Source of the DNA: an uncultured Bacteroides sp.
GTDB lineage: Bacteria; Bacteroidota; Bacteroidia; Bacteroidales; Bacteroidaceae
Direction: 5' to 3'
NCBI RefSeq assembly: GCF_963666545.1
Contig: NZ_OY762899.1
Coordinates: 372,001-436,000 of the forward strand
Length of the DNA: 64,000 nt
The notes under the pieces are model-generated. The model ran no database searches. It was given only the letters and a program-made list of their open reading frames with translations, and was not told the origin of the DNA. Of this stretch, positions 19,664 to 30,086 are shown in pieces. Position 1 is the first letter of the stretch. Every line of letters begins with the position of its first letter. The position numbers and the translations under genes were made by a program.

Positions 19664-20959
19664 ATGAAATTTTTGCAACTACTGGGTTATCATGGACAGA
19701 CTAGTATTCGAACAGAGTGTGTAGCCGGGCTTACCACTTTCCTAACCATGTCATATATTCTGGCTGTGAATCCTGACATTCTATCGCAAGCAGGCATGAG
19801 CAAAGAATCCGTTTTCACAGCTACAGCACTCGCTTCGGCATTTGCCACCATCTGCATGGCTTTTCTGGCCAAACTACCTGTTGCCCTCGCTCCTGCTATG
19901 GGAGTAAATGCTTTTTTTGCTTTTACTCTCGTTCAAGGCATGGGACTCAGTTGGCAAACGGCACTAGCTGCAGTGCTCGTAGAAGGGGTTCTATTTATTT
20001 TGATCACTTTATTTAATATTCGTGAGGCTATAGTCAATAGTATTCCAATGAGTTTACGATATGCAATTTCGGCAGGTATAGGTATGTTTATCTCATTTAT
20101 CGGTCTAAAAAATGCAGGCATTATCGTATCCAACGAAGCCACTTTTGTTATGCTAGGCAAGTTTACTCCCGCAGCAATACTTGCTATTATCGGTATTATC
20201 TTAAGCGGCATTTTAATGAAAAAGAATGTAAAAGGAGCTTTATTCTACAGCATTATGGCTTGTACACTAATCGGCATACCTATGGGAGTTACACAAATGC
20301 CGGATAACTTCTCGCCAATATCTATGCCCCACTCTATGGCTCCGACCTTCATGCAGTTTGATTTTAGCCATTTCTTTACAATGGATATGCTTATCATTGT
20401 CTTTGTGCTTATATTCATGGATCTATTTGACACGATCGGCACATTAATCGGAGTAACTTCTAAAGCCGGATTAATGGATAAAAATGGCAATATTCCACAC
20501 ATCAAAGAAGCACTCCTCGCAGATGCTATCGGTACTACTTTTGGTGCAATGTGTGGAACTTCTACTGTAGGATCGTATGTGGAAAGTGCTTCAGGCATTA
20601 GTGAAGGAGGTCGCACGGGATTAACATCACTTACCGTTGCCGGACTCTTTTTACTTTCTTTATTTTTTGCTCCGTTGTTTTTACTTATCCCCAGTGCAGC
20701 TACTACCGGAGCGCTATTCATTGTTGGTGTACTCATGATTAGTAACATTCCCAAGATAGATCTCAGTGATATATCCGAAGCCTTACCGGCCTTTGTTACT
20801 ATGATGATGATGGTACTTACCTATTCCATTGCAGACGGGATCATCCTTGGGATGCTCAGCTATGTACTAATTAAAATATTCACCGGAGAATATAAGAAAA
20901 TCTCAATAACTTTATATATCTTGTCCGTGCTATTTATACTCAAACTAATTATCGGATAA
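19664..20959 (+). CDS. NCS2-family purine permease
   Basis: 431 residues with 12-14 membrane helices. [21 protein letters not shown]-type opening, [17 protein letters not shown] and the helix-10 region [20 protein letters not shown] are hallmarks of the AzgA/GhxP branch, which imports adenine, guanine or hypoxanthine with protons. Its last base overlaps the uvrB start (TAATG), so translation is coupled. Confidence 0.92.
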   Translation: MKFLQLLGYHGQTSIRTECVAGLTTFLTMSYILAVNPDILSQAGMSKESVFTATALASAFATICMAFLAKLPVALAPAMGVNAFFAFTLVQGMGLSWQTALAAVLVEGVLFILITLFNIREAIVNSIPMSLRYAISAGIGMFISFIGLKNAGIIVSNEATFVMLGKFTPAAILAIIGIILSGILMKKNVKGALFYSIMACTLIGIPMGVTQMPDNFSPISMPHSMAPTFMQFDFSHFFTMDMLIIVFVLIFMDLFDTIGTLIGVTSKAGLMDKNGNIPHIKEALLADAIGTTFGAMCGTSTVGSYVESASGISEGGRTGLTSLTVAGLFLLSLFFAPLFLLIPSAATTGALFIVGVLMISNIPKIDLSDISEALPAFVTMMMMVLTYSIADGIILGMLSYVLIKIFTGEYKKISITLYILSVLFILKLIIG

Positions 20960-22989
20960 TGGATTTTGAACTAACTTCTGCTTATAAACCTACAGGCGAC
21001 CAACCCGAGGCCATCGCACAACTCACTGAAGGACTTCTTCAGGGAGTTCCGGCACAAACATTGCTTGGGGTTACGGGATCAGGAAAAACATTTACTATTG
21101 CCAACGTCATTAAAAACATCAATAAGCCGACGCTAATATTAAGTCATAATAAAACATTGGCTGCACAATTATACGGAGAATTCAAGGGATTTTTTCCAAA
21201 CAATGCTGTAGAGTACTACGTGTCTTATTACGATTATTATCAGCCCGAAGCTTATTTACCCGGCAGTGATACTTACATTGAAAAAGACCTTGTCATCAAT
21301 GATGAAATAGATAAGCTCAGATTGGCTGCCACATCGTCTTTGCTATCCGGCCGCAGGGATGTTCTTGTTGTCTCTTCTGTATCATGTATCTATGGTATGG
21401 GCAATCCCGCTGATTTCTATAGCAATGTGATAGAGGTTGAAAAGGGAAAGGCTATAAATCGCAATGTCTTTCTGCGTCGTCTGGTAGATAGTCTTTATGT
21501 CCGAAACGACATTGACCTGAGTCGGGGTAATTTCCGCGTCAAGGGAGATACCGTAGACATTTCGCTAGCCTATTCGGATAATATCTTAAGAATCATTTTT
21601 TGGGGAGATGACATAGATGGCATTGAGGAGGTCGATTCTCTATCAGGCGCTACAACTGCCGCATTTGATTCATACAAGATCTATCCGGCTAATCTCTTTA
21701 TGACTACCAAAGAAGCTACCCAGAGAGCCATCCACATGATAGAAGATGACCTTACGAAACAGGTAGCGTATTTTGAATCGATGGACCAACCTTATGAAGC
21801 AAAGCGTATTTATGAACGTGTGACGTATGACATGGAGATGATTCGCGAATTGGGTCATTGTTCGGGCATCGAGAATTATTCCAGATATTTCGATGGCCGT
21901 GAGCCAGGTACCCGCCCCTACTGCCTGCTCGATTTCTTTCCTGAAGATTTCTTGATTGTAATAGACGAAAGCCACGTCAGTGTGCCGCAAGTACGTGCCA
22001 TGTATGGAGGAGACCGTGCCCGAAAGATTAACTTGGTTCAATATGGCTTTCGACTGCCGGCAGCGATGGACAACCGTCCCTTGCAATTTGAAGAGTTCGA
22101 GACGCTAGCTAAACAAGTCATCTACGTCAGTGCCACTCCGGCAGACTATGAATTAATCAAATCTGAAGGTGTGGTAGTAGAACAAGTGATCCGTCCCACA
22201 GGCTTACTCGACCCTATTATTGAAGTGCGCCCCAGTCTCAACCAAATAGATGACCTCATGGAAGAGATACAGCTACGTATCGAACAACATGAACGTGTAC
22301 TCATCACCACGCTGACCAAACGCATGGCCGAAGAACTCACTGAATATCTTTTGAACAACAACGTACGCTGCAACTATATCCATAGCGATGTAGATACATT
22401 GGATCGTGTGAAGATAATGGATGATCTCCGTCAAGGTATCTACGACGTACTTGTTGGAGTAAATCTACTTCGCGAAGGACTCGATCTCCCCGAAGTTTCT
22501 CTTGTAGCCATACTCGATGCTGACAAAGAAGGTTTTCTGCGCTCTCACCGCTCACTAACTCAAACAGCAGGACGCGCTGCCCGAAATATTAACGGCAAAG
22601 TGATTATGTATGCCGACAGAATAACTGAGAGCATGCGACGGACCATCGACGAAACCAATAGACGCCGCGAAAAACAGTTGGCGTACAACGAAGCAAACGG
22701 CATTACTCCTCAGCAAATTATAAAAGCCCGCAACCTGTCTGTCTTTGGTAACAATCATGCAGAAGTATCTGCTGGTATGGCAAAAGCATACATAGAACCC
22801 GAAACTCTTAATATTGCTGCTGATCCGGTCATTCAATATATGAATAAAAACCAAATGGAAAAAAGCATTGAGCGTACTCGCAAGCTAATGCAGGAAGCTG
22901 CCAAGAAGTTGGATTTCATAGAAGCTGCTCAATATCGTGATGAGTTGTTAAAATTGGAAGATCTTCTAAAAGAAAAATGGACCAAATAG
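20959..22989 (+). CDS. uvrB: Excinuclease ABC subunit UvrB
   Basis: 676 residues. It has Walker A ([13 protein letters not shown]), the damage-verifying beta-hairpin ([19 protein letters not shown]), the DEAD-like DESH box, helicase motif VI ([14 protein letters not shown]) and a C-terminal UVR domain ([20 protein letters not shown]). UvrB receives damage from UvrA and recruits UvrC. It is fused translationally to the purine permease through a 1-base overlap. Confidence 0.98.
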   Translation: MDFELTSAYKPTGDQPEAIAQLTEGLLQGVPAQTLLGVTGSGKTFTIANVIKNINKPTLILSHNKTLAAQLYGEFKGFFPNNAVEYYVSYYDYYQPEAYLPGSDTYIEKDLVINDEIDKLRLAATSSLLSGRRDVLVVSSVSCIYGMGNPADFYSNVIEVEKGKAINRNVFLRRLVDSLYVRNDIDLSRGNFRVKGDTVDISLAYSDNILRIIFWGDDIDGIEEVDSLSGATTAAFDSYKIYPANLFMTTKEATQRAIHMIEDDLTKQVAYFESMDQPYEAKRIYERVTYDMEMIRELGHCSGIENYSRYFDGREPGTRPYCLLDFFPEDFLIVIDESHVSVPQVRAMYGGDRARKINLVQYGFRLPAAMDNRPLQFEEFETLAKQVIYVSATPADYELIKSEGVVVEQVIRPTGLLDPIIEVRPSLNQIDDLMEEIQLRIEQHERVLITTLTKRMAEELTEYLLNNNVRCNYIHSDVDTLDRVKIMDDLRQGIYDVLVGVNLLREGLDLPEVSLVAILDADKEGFLRSHRSLTQTAGRAARNINGKVIMYADRITESMRRTIDETNRRREKQLAYNEANGITPQQIIKARNLSVFGNNHAEVSAGMAKAYIEPETLNIAADPVIQYMNKNQMEKSIERTRKLMQEAAKKLDFIEAAQYRDELLKLEDLLKEKWTK

Positions 22990-23070
22990 ACTCGATCTAT
23001 TACATAATTAAACAATTAAGGAATCAAAATATTAAATCATGTTATAAAACACATCTTTTTCATTGTTTTA

Positions 23071-23101
23071 TTTGGAGATATTCCGAAAGTGCGTATCTTT
23101 G
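23071..23101 (+). promoter_or_regulatory. Promoter of a candidate short RNA
   Basis: TTTG at 23071-23074, then exactly 19 bp, then TATCTTTG at 23094-23101: an almost ideal Bacteroidota promoter. No coding region follows before a terminator 45 bp further on. Confidence 0.6.
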
Positions 23102-23107
23102 CAATGT

Positions 23108-23170
23108 GTTTTTCATAGTATTAGATTTAAGGTTAACAAAGGTTGGAGTCAGGCGTGACTCCTTTTTTTT
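23108..23170 (+). ncRNA. Candidate short non-coding RNA
   Basis: The predicted transcript of about 60 nt runs from just after the TATCTTTG box to an intrinsic terminator: GGAGTCA (23145-23151), loop, TGACTCC (23156-23162) and eight T. The body (TTTTTCATAGTATTAGATTT followed by AAGGTTAACAAAGGTTGG) resembles a sequence I recall recurring in Bacteroides intergenic regions, which suggests a conserved small RNA or leader. It contains no start codon with a useful frame. No expression evidence is available from sequence alone. Confidence 0.5.
23145..23170 (+). terminator. Intrinsic terminator
   Basis: A 7-bp stem GGAGTCA/TGACTCC with a four-base loop is followed by T8. It lies after uvrB and ends the candidate short RNA. 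Confidence 0.75.
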
Positions 23171-23246
23171 GCCCCATTTTGCCCCATAGAGAAGTAAATA
23201 TTTATTTTTATCTTAACTTTGCCATCAAACTAGTTAATGAACTATC

Positions 23247-23975
23247 ATGAAATACATTCTAATTTTATTATTACCCCTATTTCTATCTGCTTGCGGAACA
23301 GTTCGTCAACCTACATTTAAACTTCTGAGCATGAACCAGCCAGAACCTCTAACTACAAATAACCGATGTTCTATGAAGCTTCTGTTTCAAGGCGTTAGTA
23401 ATGACCAACTCGAATTTTTCATATCAATAAAAAACAATTCAACTGATACAATGCAGGTCGATCCTTCTTCATTCCGCTATATCCCTGTCTACCATAAGAA
23501 GAGTGTTATAACCGATTCATTGCATCGTACTGGTATTCAATGCATTGATCCTCAAAAAGCTATCACTAATTTACAACATGAAAGAGACAGTTTACCAAAA
23601 GAAAATAATCCTTATTCCTTAAGACACAAGGATACAAAAACGATTGCTAGAGAAGGAATTATTACCGGAACCGTCGCTCTTCTATTGGGACAAAAAGTGG
23701 AAGACTTAGAAGCTCAAAGAAAAGATGATGAAAGCGGGTGGTATGAAAAACAGATGATGCGTATAAGAGAAGTCAATAGTGAACTTGACTTTTTTCGAAA
23801 TAAAGCATTGAAACCGACAGCACTCTTACCCAATGGAGAAACGGAAGGATTAATTCGTTTTCCCATGTTGAAAGAAGCAGATGAGATTTTAATAGAATTG
23901 CCTAGCCAATATGCGATTCAACCAATCAAATATAAACAAGCTTATATCAAAGAACTTCCCTTGAATCAAAAGTAA
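23247..23975 (+). CDS. Uncharacterised lipoprotein
   Basis: 242 residues. The lipobox is clear (LLPLFLSACGTV). The middle has a short hydrophobic stretch (EGIITGTVALLLGQKV) followed by a charged helical part with a likely coiled coil (KVEDLEAQRKDDESGWYEKQ), and the end is beta-rich. I do not recognise a family. A TAACTTTG box lies about 30 bp upstream. Confidence 0.65.
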   Translation: MKYILILLLPLFLSACGTVRQPTFKLLSMNQPEPLTTNNRCSMKLLFQGVSNDQLEFFISIKNNSTDTMQVDPSSFRYIPVYHKKSVITDSLHRTGIQCIDPQKAITNLQHERDSLPKENNPYSLRHKDTKTIAREGIITGTVALLLGQKVEDLEAQRKDDESGWYEKQMMRIREVNSELDFFRNKALKPTALLPNGETEGLIRFPMLKEADEILIELPSQYAIQPIKYKQAYIKELPLNQK

Positions 23976-24074
23976 TTATGTAACGTATTACTTTAATAAG
24001 TCAGACGAGGAGATATAACCAAAAATGGATGATACGGAGGTGGTAACAGAAGCGATTACATTGATTATATATAA

Positions 24075-25310
24075 ATGAATACAATTCGATACAGCATCAT
24101 GAACAGAATAAAACAAGCAATATTTTGCTCAATTCTATTGATATTTTCCCAAGTACTATTTGCTCAAAAAAAGACTATCAATGAATTTGCTGCAATAGAC
24201 AAAAAGGCTCTTCAACTCCCAGAGTCTCAAGCAACAACAACGAGTAAGATCTCTGATTACATAAAAGCTAATTTCAACACTGACAAGGAGAAATCAAGAG
24301 CTATATTTATCTGGATAGCTACAAATATTCAATATGACGTTGAAAATATGTTTGCAATCAATCCTCAAGAAAAATATGAAGATAAAATCGCAAAGCCACT
24401 TAAAACAAGAAAAGGAATCTGTGAAAATTATGCGGCATTATTCAACGATATTTGTGCTAAATCAGGTATTAAATCATATGTTATTGAGGGATATACAAAG
24501 CAAAATGGAGCTATAAATAATCTTCCTCATGCATGGTGTGCCGCGTTAATTGAAGGAGATTGGTATCTGTTCGATCCGACTTGGGGCTCAGGTTATGTTA
24601 ATGGAGGAAAGTATTATAAGAAGATTAACAATGTTTATTATATGGCAGAGCCATTAGTATTTATTAAATCTCACATTCCATTTGATTACTTATGGCAATA
24701 CCTATATTATCCGATAACCAGTCAAGAATTTCAGGAAGGCAAGACAGAAATCAACAAGACCAAACCTTATTTCAATTACATTGACTCAATTAGAGCTTAC
24801 GAAAGCCAGAATCACATTGACCAATTGACTTCATCGGCTAACCGCATAGAAAAAAATGGTGTGAAAAATTCATTGACTTACAACATGCTACAGTATCTAA
24901 AAGTAGAAATAGAGAATGATAGGCAGAATAAAATAGTCAGTCTATACAATGCCGCGTCTGCAGATTACAATGACGGTATCAACAAGTTCAATGAATTTGT
25001 CGATTTCAGAAATAAACAGTTTACTCCCCAAAGAGCAGATTCGGACATTCAACAATTAATCGATGCTGCAGGTAATAAGCTCAAAGAGGCAAAAGCTAAA
25101 CTAACAAAGGCCAAACTAGCACAAATTAACTCGACAGATGCAAACACAACCAACATGGTAATACAATTTACAAAAGCAATTGATGATGCAATAACTCACA
25201 TAACAGAGCAACAAGAATGGCTAAAAACATATTTTAGCAAAGGGAAGCTTAAACGGAAAATGATGTTGATGGGCAAAGTCTCTTGGTTTGGAATACCACT
25301 TAATAATTAG
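24075..25310 (+). CDS. Secreted transglutaminase-like protein
   Basis: 411 residues. A signal peptide (ends VLFAQ) is followed by a transglutaminase-like core: Cys in KTRKGICENYAALFND, His in NLPHAWCAALIEGDWY and Asp in YLFDPTWGSGYVNGGK, that is, the Cys-His-Asp triad. The C-terminal third is helical and Lys/Ala-rich. The ATG at 24102 gives a standard 22-residue signal peptide and may be the true start. Likely periplasmic; it may process or crosslink peptides, but the substrate is unknown. Confidence 0.82.
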   Translation: MNTIRYSIMNRIKQAIFCSILLIFSQVLFAQKKTINEFAAIDKKALQLPESQATTTSKISDYIKANFNTDKEKSRAIFIWIATNIQYDVENMFAINPQEKYEDKIAKPLKTRKGICENYAALFNDICAKSGIKSYVIEGYTKQNGAINNLPHAWCAALIEGDWYLFDPTWGSGYVNGGKYYKKINNVYYMAEPLVFIKSHIPFDYLWQYLYYPITSQEFQEGKTEINKTKPYFNYIDSIRAYESQNHIDQLTSSANRIEKNGVKNSLTYNMLQYLKVEIENDRQNKIVSLYNAASADYNDGINKFNEFVDFRNKQFTPQRADSDIQQLIDAAGNKLKEAKAKLTKAKLAQINSTDANTTNMVIQFTKAIDDAITHITEQQEWLKTYFSKGKLKRKMMLMGKVSWFGIPLNN

Positions 25311-25342
25311 ACTATTAACCCCTAATAAATATTTTCAATATT

Positions 25343-25804
25343 ATGGAAGAACCAATATTAAACGAACATAATAAACAGGAGTATCCTCCGATGCACACCA
25401 CTGAGCATATTTTAAATCAGACGATGGTGAGAATGTTTGGTTGCCCACGTTCAAAGAATGCTCATATAGAAAGAAAAAAGAGCAAGTGTGACTACCTGCT
25501 TTCGTCCTGCCCTACAGTAGAACAAATACAAGCTATTGAAGATAAGGTAAATGAAGTCATTGCACAACATCTCCCCGTGACCATCGATTTTATGCCGCGC
25601 GAGGAAGCGGCGACAATTGTCGATCTGACCAAACTGCCTGAAGATGCCAGTCCTATACTCCGAATAATAAAAGTGGGAGATTATGACGCTTGCGCATGCA
25701 TTGGCACACATGTAGAGAACACTTCTGAGATTGGCAGATTCAAAATAATCAGCACCGATTATGCCGAAGGCAATTTAAGAATCCGATTTAAGTTAATTCT
25801 TTAG
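25343..25804 (+). CDS. AlaX-like alanyl-tRNA editing protein
   Basis: 153 residues. It carries the zinc motifs of the AlaRS second additional domain, HxxxH (H in MHTTEHILN) and CxxxH (CIGTHVENTSEIG), without the catalytic synthetase domain. Free-standing proteins of this type remove Ser or Gly from tRNA(Ala). It is on the short side of the AlaX family. It follows the transglutaminase gene by 32 bp, though the functions are unrelated. Confidence 0.75.
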   Translation: MEEPILNEHNKQEYPPMHTTEHILNQTMVRMFGCPRSKNAHIERKKSKCDYLLSSCPTVEQIQAIEDKVNEVIAQHLPVTIDFMPREEAATIVDLTKLPEDASPILRIIKVGDYDACACIGTHVENTSEIGRFKIISTDYAEGNLRIRFKLIL

Positions 25805-25880
25805 AGATTTCTTTGCAAATCAATTAAAGCATTTAAAAACCATTTTCAGAAGTTAATCCCAAAATATCCGCCTTTTGTAA

Positions 25881-25918
25881 CAATAATGAAGCCTTTTTAC
25901 CGATATTCTTCATTATTG
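25881..25918. terminator. Hairpin after the AlaX-like gene
   Basis: CAATAATGAAG (25881-25891) pairs perfectly with CTTCATTATTG (25908-25918). A-T rich with no T run, so termination is tentative. Confidence 0.35.
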
Positions 25919-25940
25919 CGATGCATTTATATTCAAGCTG

Positions 25941-25970
25941 TTGCAAAAGACAGGATTATAATTATATTTG
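25941..25970 (+). promoter_or_regulatory. Promoter of the GT9 gene, decides its start
   Basis: TTG (25941-25943), 19 bp, TATATTTG (25963-25970). Because the -7 box overlaps the TTG at 25968, that codon cannot be the translation start; the ATG at 26004 is used instead. Confidence 0.6.
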
Positions 25971-26003
25971 CTGTATGATACATTAAATTTTAGCAGCAAG
26001 TAT

Positions 26004-27086
26004 ATGGCTCTATTGAAAAACGTAAACAATGTAAAACGATTTATTTTAGGAAACCTTACTAAAAATATCGGTAACTCGGGCAATATATGCCCTTTCACTC
26101 TATTGGATAAAGAAAACGTGAGAAGGATTCTGATAATCAGGCCCAATCACAGATTAGGGAATCAGTTGCTCGTTACTCCAATCGTTCAGGATGTTATAGA
26201 TACATTCCCCAATTGCAAAATAGATTTGCTGGCAAAAGGAGGTATAGCCTCTATCGTTTTCTGTAACCATAAGAATATAGAAAAAATAATCTCACTGCCC
26301 CGCAAACCTTTCAAAAACTTATATCAATACTGTTTATGCTGGATAAATGTGAGAAAACAGCATTACGATATGGTTATAAACGTCGTCAGCGGTTCATCAT
26401 CGGGTAGACTGCTTACCAAGTTATCCAATGCAAAGTATAAAATCTACAGTGATGATGAGAATGACTTCCTTATTAAAAACGCAGATAATCAACATATAGC
26501 CAAATCACCGGTTTGTTGCTTCCGCTCTTATCTAGAAAAAGGTGGAACATCATTTATCGGCAAGGCTATCCCTTCATTAGATCTTCAGTTATCTGCCGAA
26601 GAGATTGCAAAAGGAAAAGAAATACTCGACGGGCTTATTAAAAATAAAGAGCAAAAAACTATTTGCGTGTTTACATACGCAACAGGCGATAAATGCTATT
26701 CTCAAAAATGGTGGATTGAATTCCATGAATGCCTAAAATCACAATACACGCACTACAACATCATTGAAGTATTACCAATGGAGAACGTATCGCAAATTGC
26801 ATTTAAGGAACCTTCCTTTTACAGCAAAAACATTAGAGAAATTGGTGCTGTTATCGCAAATACCGCTATTTTTATTGGAGCAGACAGTGGCATCATGCAT
26901 TTGGCGAGTTCCGTGAAAACGCCCACTATTGGTTTGTTTTCAATTACCAAGGTACTTAAATACACTCCATATAACAATAATAGCAAAGGGTTAAACACTA
27001 ATGAACTAAGTCTAAATGAATTATTTAGCGAAATAGACAAAATCCTCTTATGCAATAACAATGCTATAAGCTGTACCTTAATTTAA
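26004..27086 (+). CDS. Glycosyltransferase family 9 (heptosyltransferase-like)
   Basis: About 360 residues from the ATG at 26004. RILIIRPNHRLGNQLLVTPI at the N-terminal domain and GADSGIMHLASSVKTPTIGLF in the C-terminal domain are signatures of the ADP-heptose:LPS heptosyltransferase (GT-B) family. It probably adds a sugar to the lipooligosaccharide core at the inner membrane. It stands alone, outside any obvious LPS cluster, so the donor sugar is uncertain. Confidence 0.82.
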   Translation: MALLKNVNNVKRFILGNLTKNIGNSGNICPFTLLDKENVRRILIIRPNHRLGNQLLVTPIVQDVIDTFPNCKIDLLAKGGIASIVFCNHKNIEKIISLPRKPFKNLYQYCLCWINVRKQHYDMVINVVSGSSSGRLLTKLSNAKYKIYSDDENDFLIKNADNQHIAKSPVCCFRSYLEKGGTSFIGKAIPSLDLQLSAEEIAKGKEILDGLIKNKEQKTICVFTYATGDKCYSQKWWIEFHECLKSQYTHYNIIEVLPMENVSQIAFKEPSFYSKNIREIGAVIANTAIFIGADSGIMHLASSVKTPTIGLFSITKVLKYTPYNNNSKGLNTNELSLNELFSEIDKILLCNNNAISCTLI

Positions 27087-27307
27087 GCAAAAAAAAGACA
27101 AAATGTCACCTCCTTCAAATCTCAAAGGAAACGACCTAAACAAATTTGTCATTTATTTCCCAAAAAGCATCTGATAATATGTCATATTGACAATATAAAG
27201 TACTGGCATATAGTTTGCCGTTCTTTTTGTGAATTTTGGAAGTAAAAGATGAAATCCGGAATTCAGAATCAATTTAATGTTTAACTTAAAGATAGGAGAC
27301 TATAATT

Positions 27308-27736
27308 ATGATGCCTGTAAGAAGATCTCAAAATTGGTTACCAAGTATCTTTAATGATTTCTTTGATAACGAATGGTTGGAAAGAGTAAACACTACCGCT
27401 CCGGCAATTAATGTAATTGAATCGGAAAATGACTTTAAAGTTGAAGTTGCCGCACCGGGTATGACAAGGGATGATTTCAATGTTCGCATTGACGAAGATG
27501 AAAATTTGGTGATTTCCATGGAAAAGAAAAGCGAGAATAAGGAAGAGAAGAAAGATGGTCGATATCTACGCCGCGAATTCTCATACGCTAAATTCCAGCA
27601 AACAATGGTTCTGCCCGACAATGTAGACAAAGAAAAAATCACAGCTAAAGTAGAAGACGGAGTTCTCAGTATTGATCTTCCTAAGTTATCGGAAGCAGAA
27701 ACGAAGAAAGCTCAAAAACTCATAGAAGTAAAATAA
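27308..27736 (+). CDS. Hsp20/alpha-crystallin small heat shock protein
   Basis: 142 residues with an alpha-crystallin domain (about 37-140): PAINVIESENDFKVEVAAPG, RYLRREFSYAKFQQTMVLPD and KVEDGVLSIDLPK. It holds unfolded proteins under stress. Start choice is helped by a rare good ribosome site, AGGAG, about 10 bp before the ATG. It is monocistronic with its own terminator. Confidence 0.93.
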   Translation: MMPVRRSQNWLPSIFNDFFDNEWLERVNTTAPAINVIESENDFKVEVAAPGMTRDDFNVRIDEDENLVISMEKKSENKEEKKDGRYLRREFSYAKFQQTMVLPDNVDKEKITAKVEDGVLSIDLPKLSEAETKKAQKLIEVK

Positions 27737-27800
27737 GGGATTAGCTATTTAAGCAGCTTAGCTCAAAACAATAGCTGTATTTATCTTGAAAATTTGCACG

Positions 27801-27835
27801 AGAGTGTTGCCGCAACGATGGCAACACTCTTTTTT
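27801..27835 (+). terminator. Terminator of hsp20
   Basis: AGAGTGTTGCC (27801-27811) pairs perfectly with GGCAACACTCT (27820-27830), followed by a T run. Confidence 0.8.
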
Positions 27836-27851
27836 GTATAGATTTGAAATA

Positions 27852-28967
27852 CTACGAATTCTTCCTGTAGCTTCGTACAGCCCAAATATTAAAGAAAGCG
27901 GCAAAAGCACTCAATGCACCCAGTTGCAAAAGCATGTCGCTTAGATTACTACCTTTCAGATAAACCATACGCATCATCTCTACAAAATACCTCAAAGGAT
28001 TGAACAGGGTGATTATTCTTGCCCAATCCGGCATACTTTTGACTGGAGTAAAGAGTCCGCTCATCAACATGAGGATGATCATAAAGAAGAACATCACAAA
28101 CATGGCTTGTTGCATGGTGGCCGAATGATTAGAGATGACCAGTCCAAAACCCGACATGACGAGTACAAAAAGTGCAGCAAAAAGATAGATCACGTAAAAA
28201 TGCCCCACGGGAATCAATCCATAGAGTAGCCATGCCAAACCAAAGCAGATGGTAAGTACGGTAAACCCTATTGTCCAATAAGGAATGAGTTTGGCTAGGA
28301 TGAACGTAAACTTACTTACCGGAGTAACATTCATTTGTTCGATAGTACCTACTTCTTTCTCACCTACAATATTCAGCGCAGGCAAAAAGCCACAAAGAAT
28401 GGTGAGCAACATCACCATTAGTGCAGGCACCATAAATAACTTATAATTCAAGTGGGGGTTATACAGATTTTGAGTTGTGACACCTATTGACGGAACGGCA
28501 GCAGCCTCAACCGCAATCGAAGGATGTTCAGCTCGCAAGCCGGCGGCATATTCATTCATTATTGATGTGAGATAAGAACTACCCAAGCCACCTTTCGTCC
28601 CATTTACGGCATTAGCAGCAATGAGCACATGCGCTTGGTCTCCCCGCTTCCAGTTGCGCTCAAAGTATCTCGGGATCTCTACTATAATATCCGCCTTCCC
28701 TACCTCAACAGCTTGTAAACCCTCATCATAAGACGAAGATATCCCATTCAACTGAAAGTAGGTAGAAGCTTCTATTTTACGAACCAGATTTTGCGAAATT
28801 GTTGAATGATCATTATCCACCACATTCACCGAGAGATTCTTTATTTCCAAGTTGGCTGCCCAAGGCATGAGAATCATAATCATACATGGGTAACCGATGA
28901 TGAGTCTTGGCAAAAAAGAGTTGCGTAGCAACTGCTTAAATTCTTTTTCAATAAGAAACTTTATCAT
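27852..28967 (-). CDS. ABC-2 type export permease (second)
   Basis: 371 residues with the ABC-2 permease plan: an N-terminal helix, a large extracytoplasmic domain (about 45-175) and five C-terminal helices containing EKEVGTIEQMNVTPVSKFTF. It is the last gene of the six-gene export operon; with its partner permease and the two ATPases it resembles YbhFSR. Transports drugs or other hydrophobic compounds in relatives; the substrate here is unknown. Confidence 0.88.
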   Translation of the reverse strand: MIKFLIEKEFKQLLRNSFLPRLIIGYPCMIMILMPWAANLEIKNLSVNVVDNDHSTISQNLVRKIEASTYFQLNGISSSYDEGLQAVEVGKADIIVEIPRYFERNWKRGDQAHVLIAANAVNGTKGGLGSSYLTSIMNEYAAGLRAEHPSIAVEAAAVPSIGVTTQNLYNPHLNYKLFMVPALMVMLLTILCGFLPALNIVGEKEVGTIEQMNVTPVSKFTFILAKLIPYWTIGFTVLTICFGLAWLLYGLIPVGHFYVIYLFAALFVLVMSGFGLVISNHSATMQQAMFVMFFFMIILMLMSGLFTPVKSMPDWARIITLFNPLRYFVEMMRMVYLKGSNLSDMLLQLGALSAFAAFFNIWAVRSYRKNS

Positions 28968-28979
28968 ATTCTTAATCTA

Positions 28980-30083
28980 TTACTCCAATCGGGTTTTGAA
29001 CTTCTTTAAACTCACTGCAATCAGCACAAATGCCATCAACGAAAGAATCCCTATTTCTTTGGCAACCAGCGTGATGCTCACTCCTTCTATCATAATCTTT
29101 CTCACCACATCGATGTACCACCGGGCGGGAATAATGGTCGAAATAACCTGCAATATAGTTGGCATGCCATCTACCGGAAAAATCATACCTGATAGTAACA
29201 TCGTAGGCATCATCAACATCAATCCGGATACCAACATGGCGGCAATCTGGGTTTGAGTAATGGTTGAGATAAGAAGTCCCAACGAAAGCGAAACGAAAAT
29301 AAACAGCAAAGAAACACTTACAAGTGCCAGTAAACTTCCGGCTATGGGTACATGGAGCACGTAGACGGAGAGTAATAGGATGGTGCTCAGGTTGACGAAA
29401 GAAAGGACGAAATAGGGAACGGCTTTCGACAAGATGATGAGCAACGGCTTCATAGGTGACACTAATAAAACTTCCATCGTGCCAATCTCTTTTTCGCGCA
29501 CAATGGAGATAGAGGTCATCATTGCACAAATCAACATCAAGATTAATCCCATCACACCCGGCACAAAGTTATAAGCACTCTTCATCTGTGGATTATAGAG
29601 TAATCTGACATCTGGAACAATCGTTGCCGGTGACGCTCCCGCAGGAAGCAATTCTTGCTGTGCAGCACTAATGATGCCCGATGCATACCCCGATTGAGTA
29701 ACCGCCATATTCGGATCCGTAGCATCGGCTATAAGCTGTATCTTTGCATCACCGGTGTAAAGGTTATCAAGAAAACGGTGACTAAAAACGACCGCCAAAT
29801 CTATTTCTCCTTTGCGAAAGGCCTGTTCTACTTCTTGGGGAGTATGAAGTTTCGTGGTTAAAATAAAATATTCGCTGGCATCAATCCTGTCAATAATCTT
29901 ACGAGTGATGACATCACCCGACGGATCGAGCACAGCAACCCTCACATTCTTCACTTCAGTGCTGATGGCAAAACCAAAAAGAATGATCTCAATGATAGGC
30001 ATACCAAGCAGAATCATCATCGTACGCTTATCGCGGAAAATATGAAAAAACTCTTTCTTAACAAATATTCTAAACTGTTTCAT
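28980..30083 (-). CDS. ABC-2 type export permease (first)
   Basis: 367 residues with the same plan: MKQFRIFVKKEFFHIFRDKR, a large periplasmic loop and C-terminal helices with REKEIGTMEVLLVSPMKPL, the coupling region of ABC-2 permeases. It lies 12 bp upstream of the second permease and 3 bp after the ATPase gene, so the proteins probably form one heterodimeric channel (YbhS/YbhR-like). Confidence 0.88.
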   Translation of the reverse strand: MKQFRIFVKKEFFHIFRDKRTMMILLGMPIIEIILFGFAISTEVKNVRVAVLDPSGDVITRKIIDRIDASEYFILTTKLHTPQEVEQAFRKGEIDLAVVFSHRFLDNLYTGDAKIQLIADATDPNMAVTQSGYASGIISAAQQELLPAGASPATIVPDVRLLYNPQMKSAYNFVPGVMGLILMLICAMMTSISIVREKEIGTMEVLLVSPMKPLLIILSKAVPYFVLSFVNLSTILLLSVYVLHVPIAGSLLALVSVSLLFIFVSLSLGLLISTITQTQIAAMLVSGLMLMMPTMLLSGMIFPVDGMPTILQVISTIIPARWYIDVVRKIMIEGVSITLVAKEIGILSLMAFVLIAVSLKKFKTRLE

Positions 30084-30086
30084 TGT

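Noticed and set aside
19690-20754. Long minus-strand frames opposite the purine permease
   Set aside because: They are shadows of a strongly hydrophobic coding sequence and have no promoter or start signals.
25968-26003. TTG-initiated N-terminal extension of the GT9 protein
   Set aside because: The TTG lies inside the promoter's -7 box; the ATG at 26004 is the first usable start.
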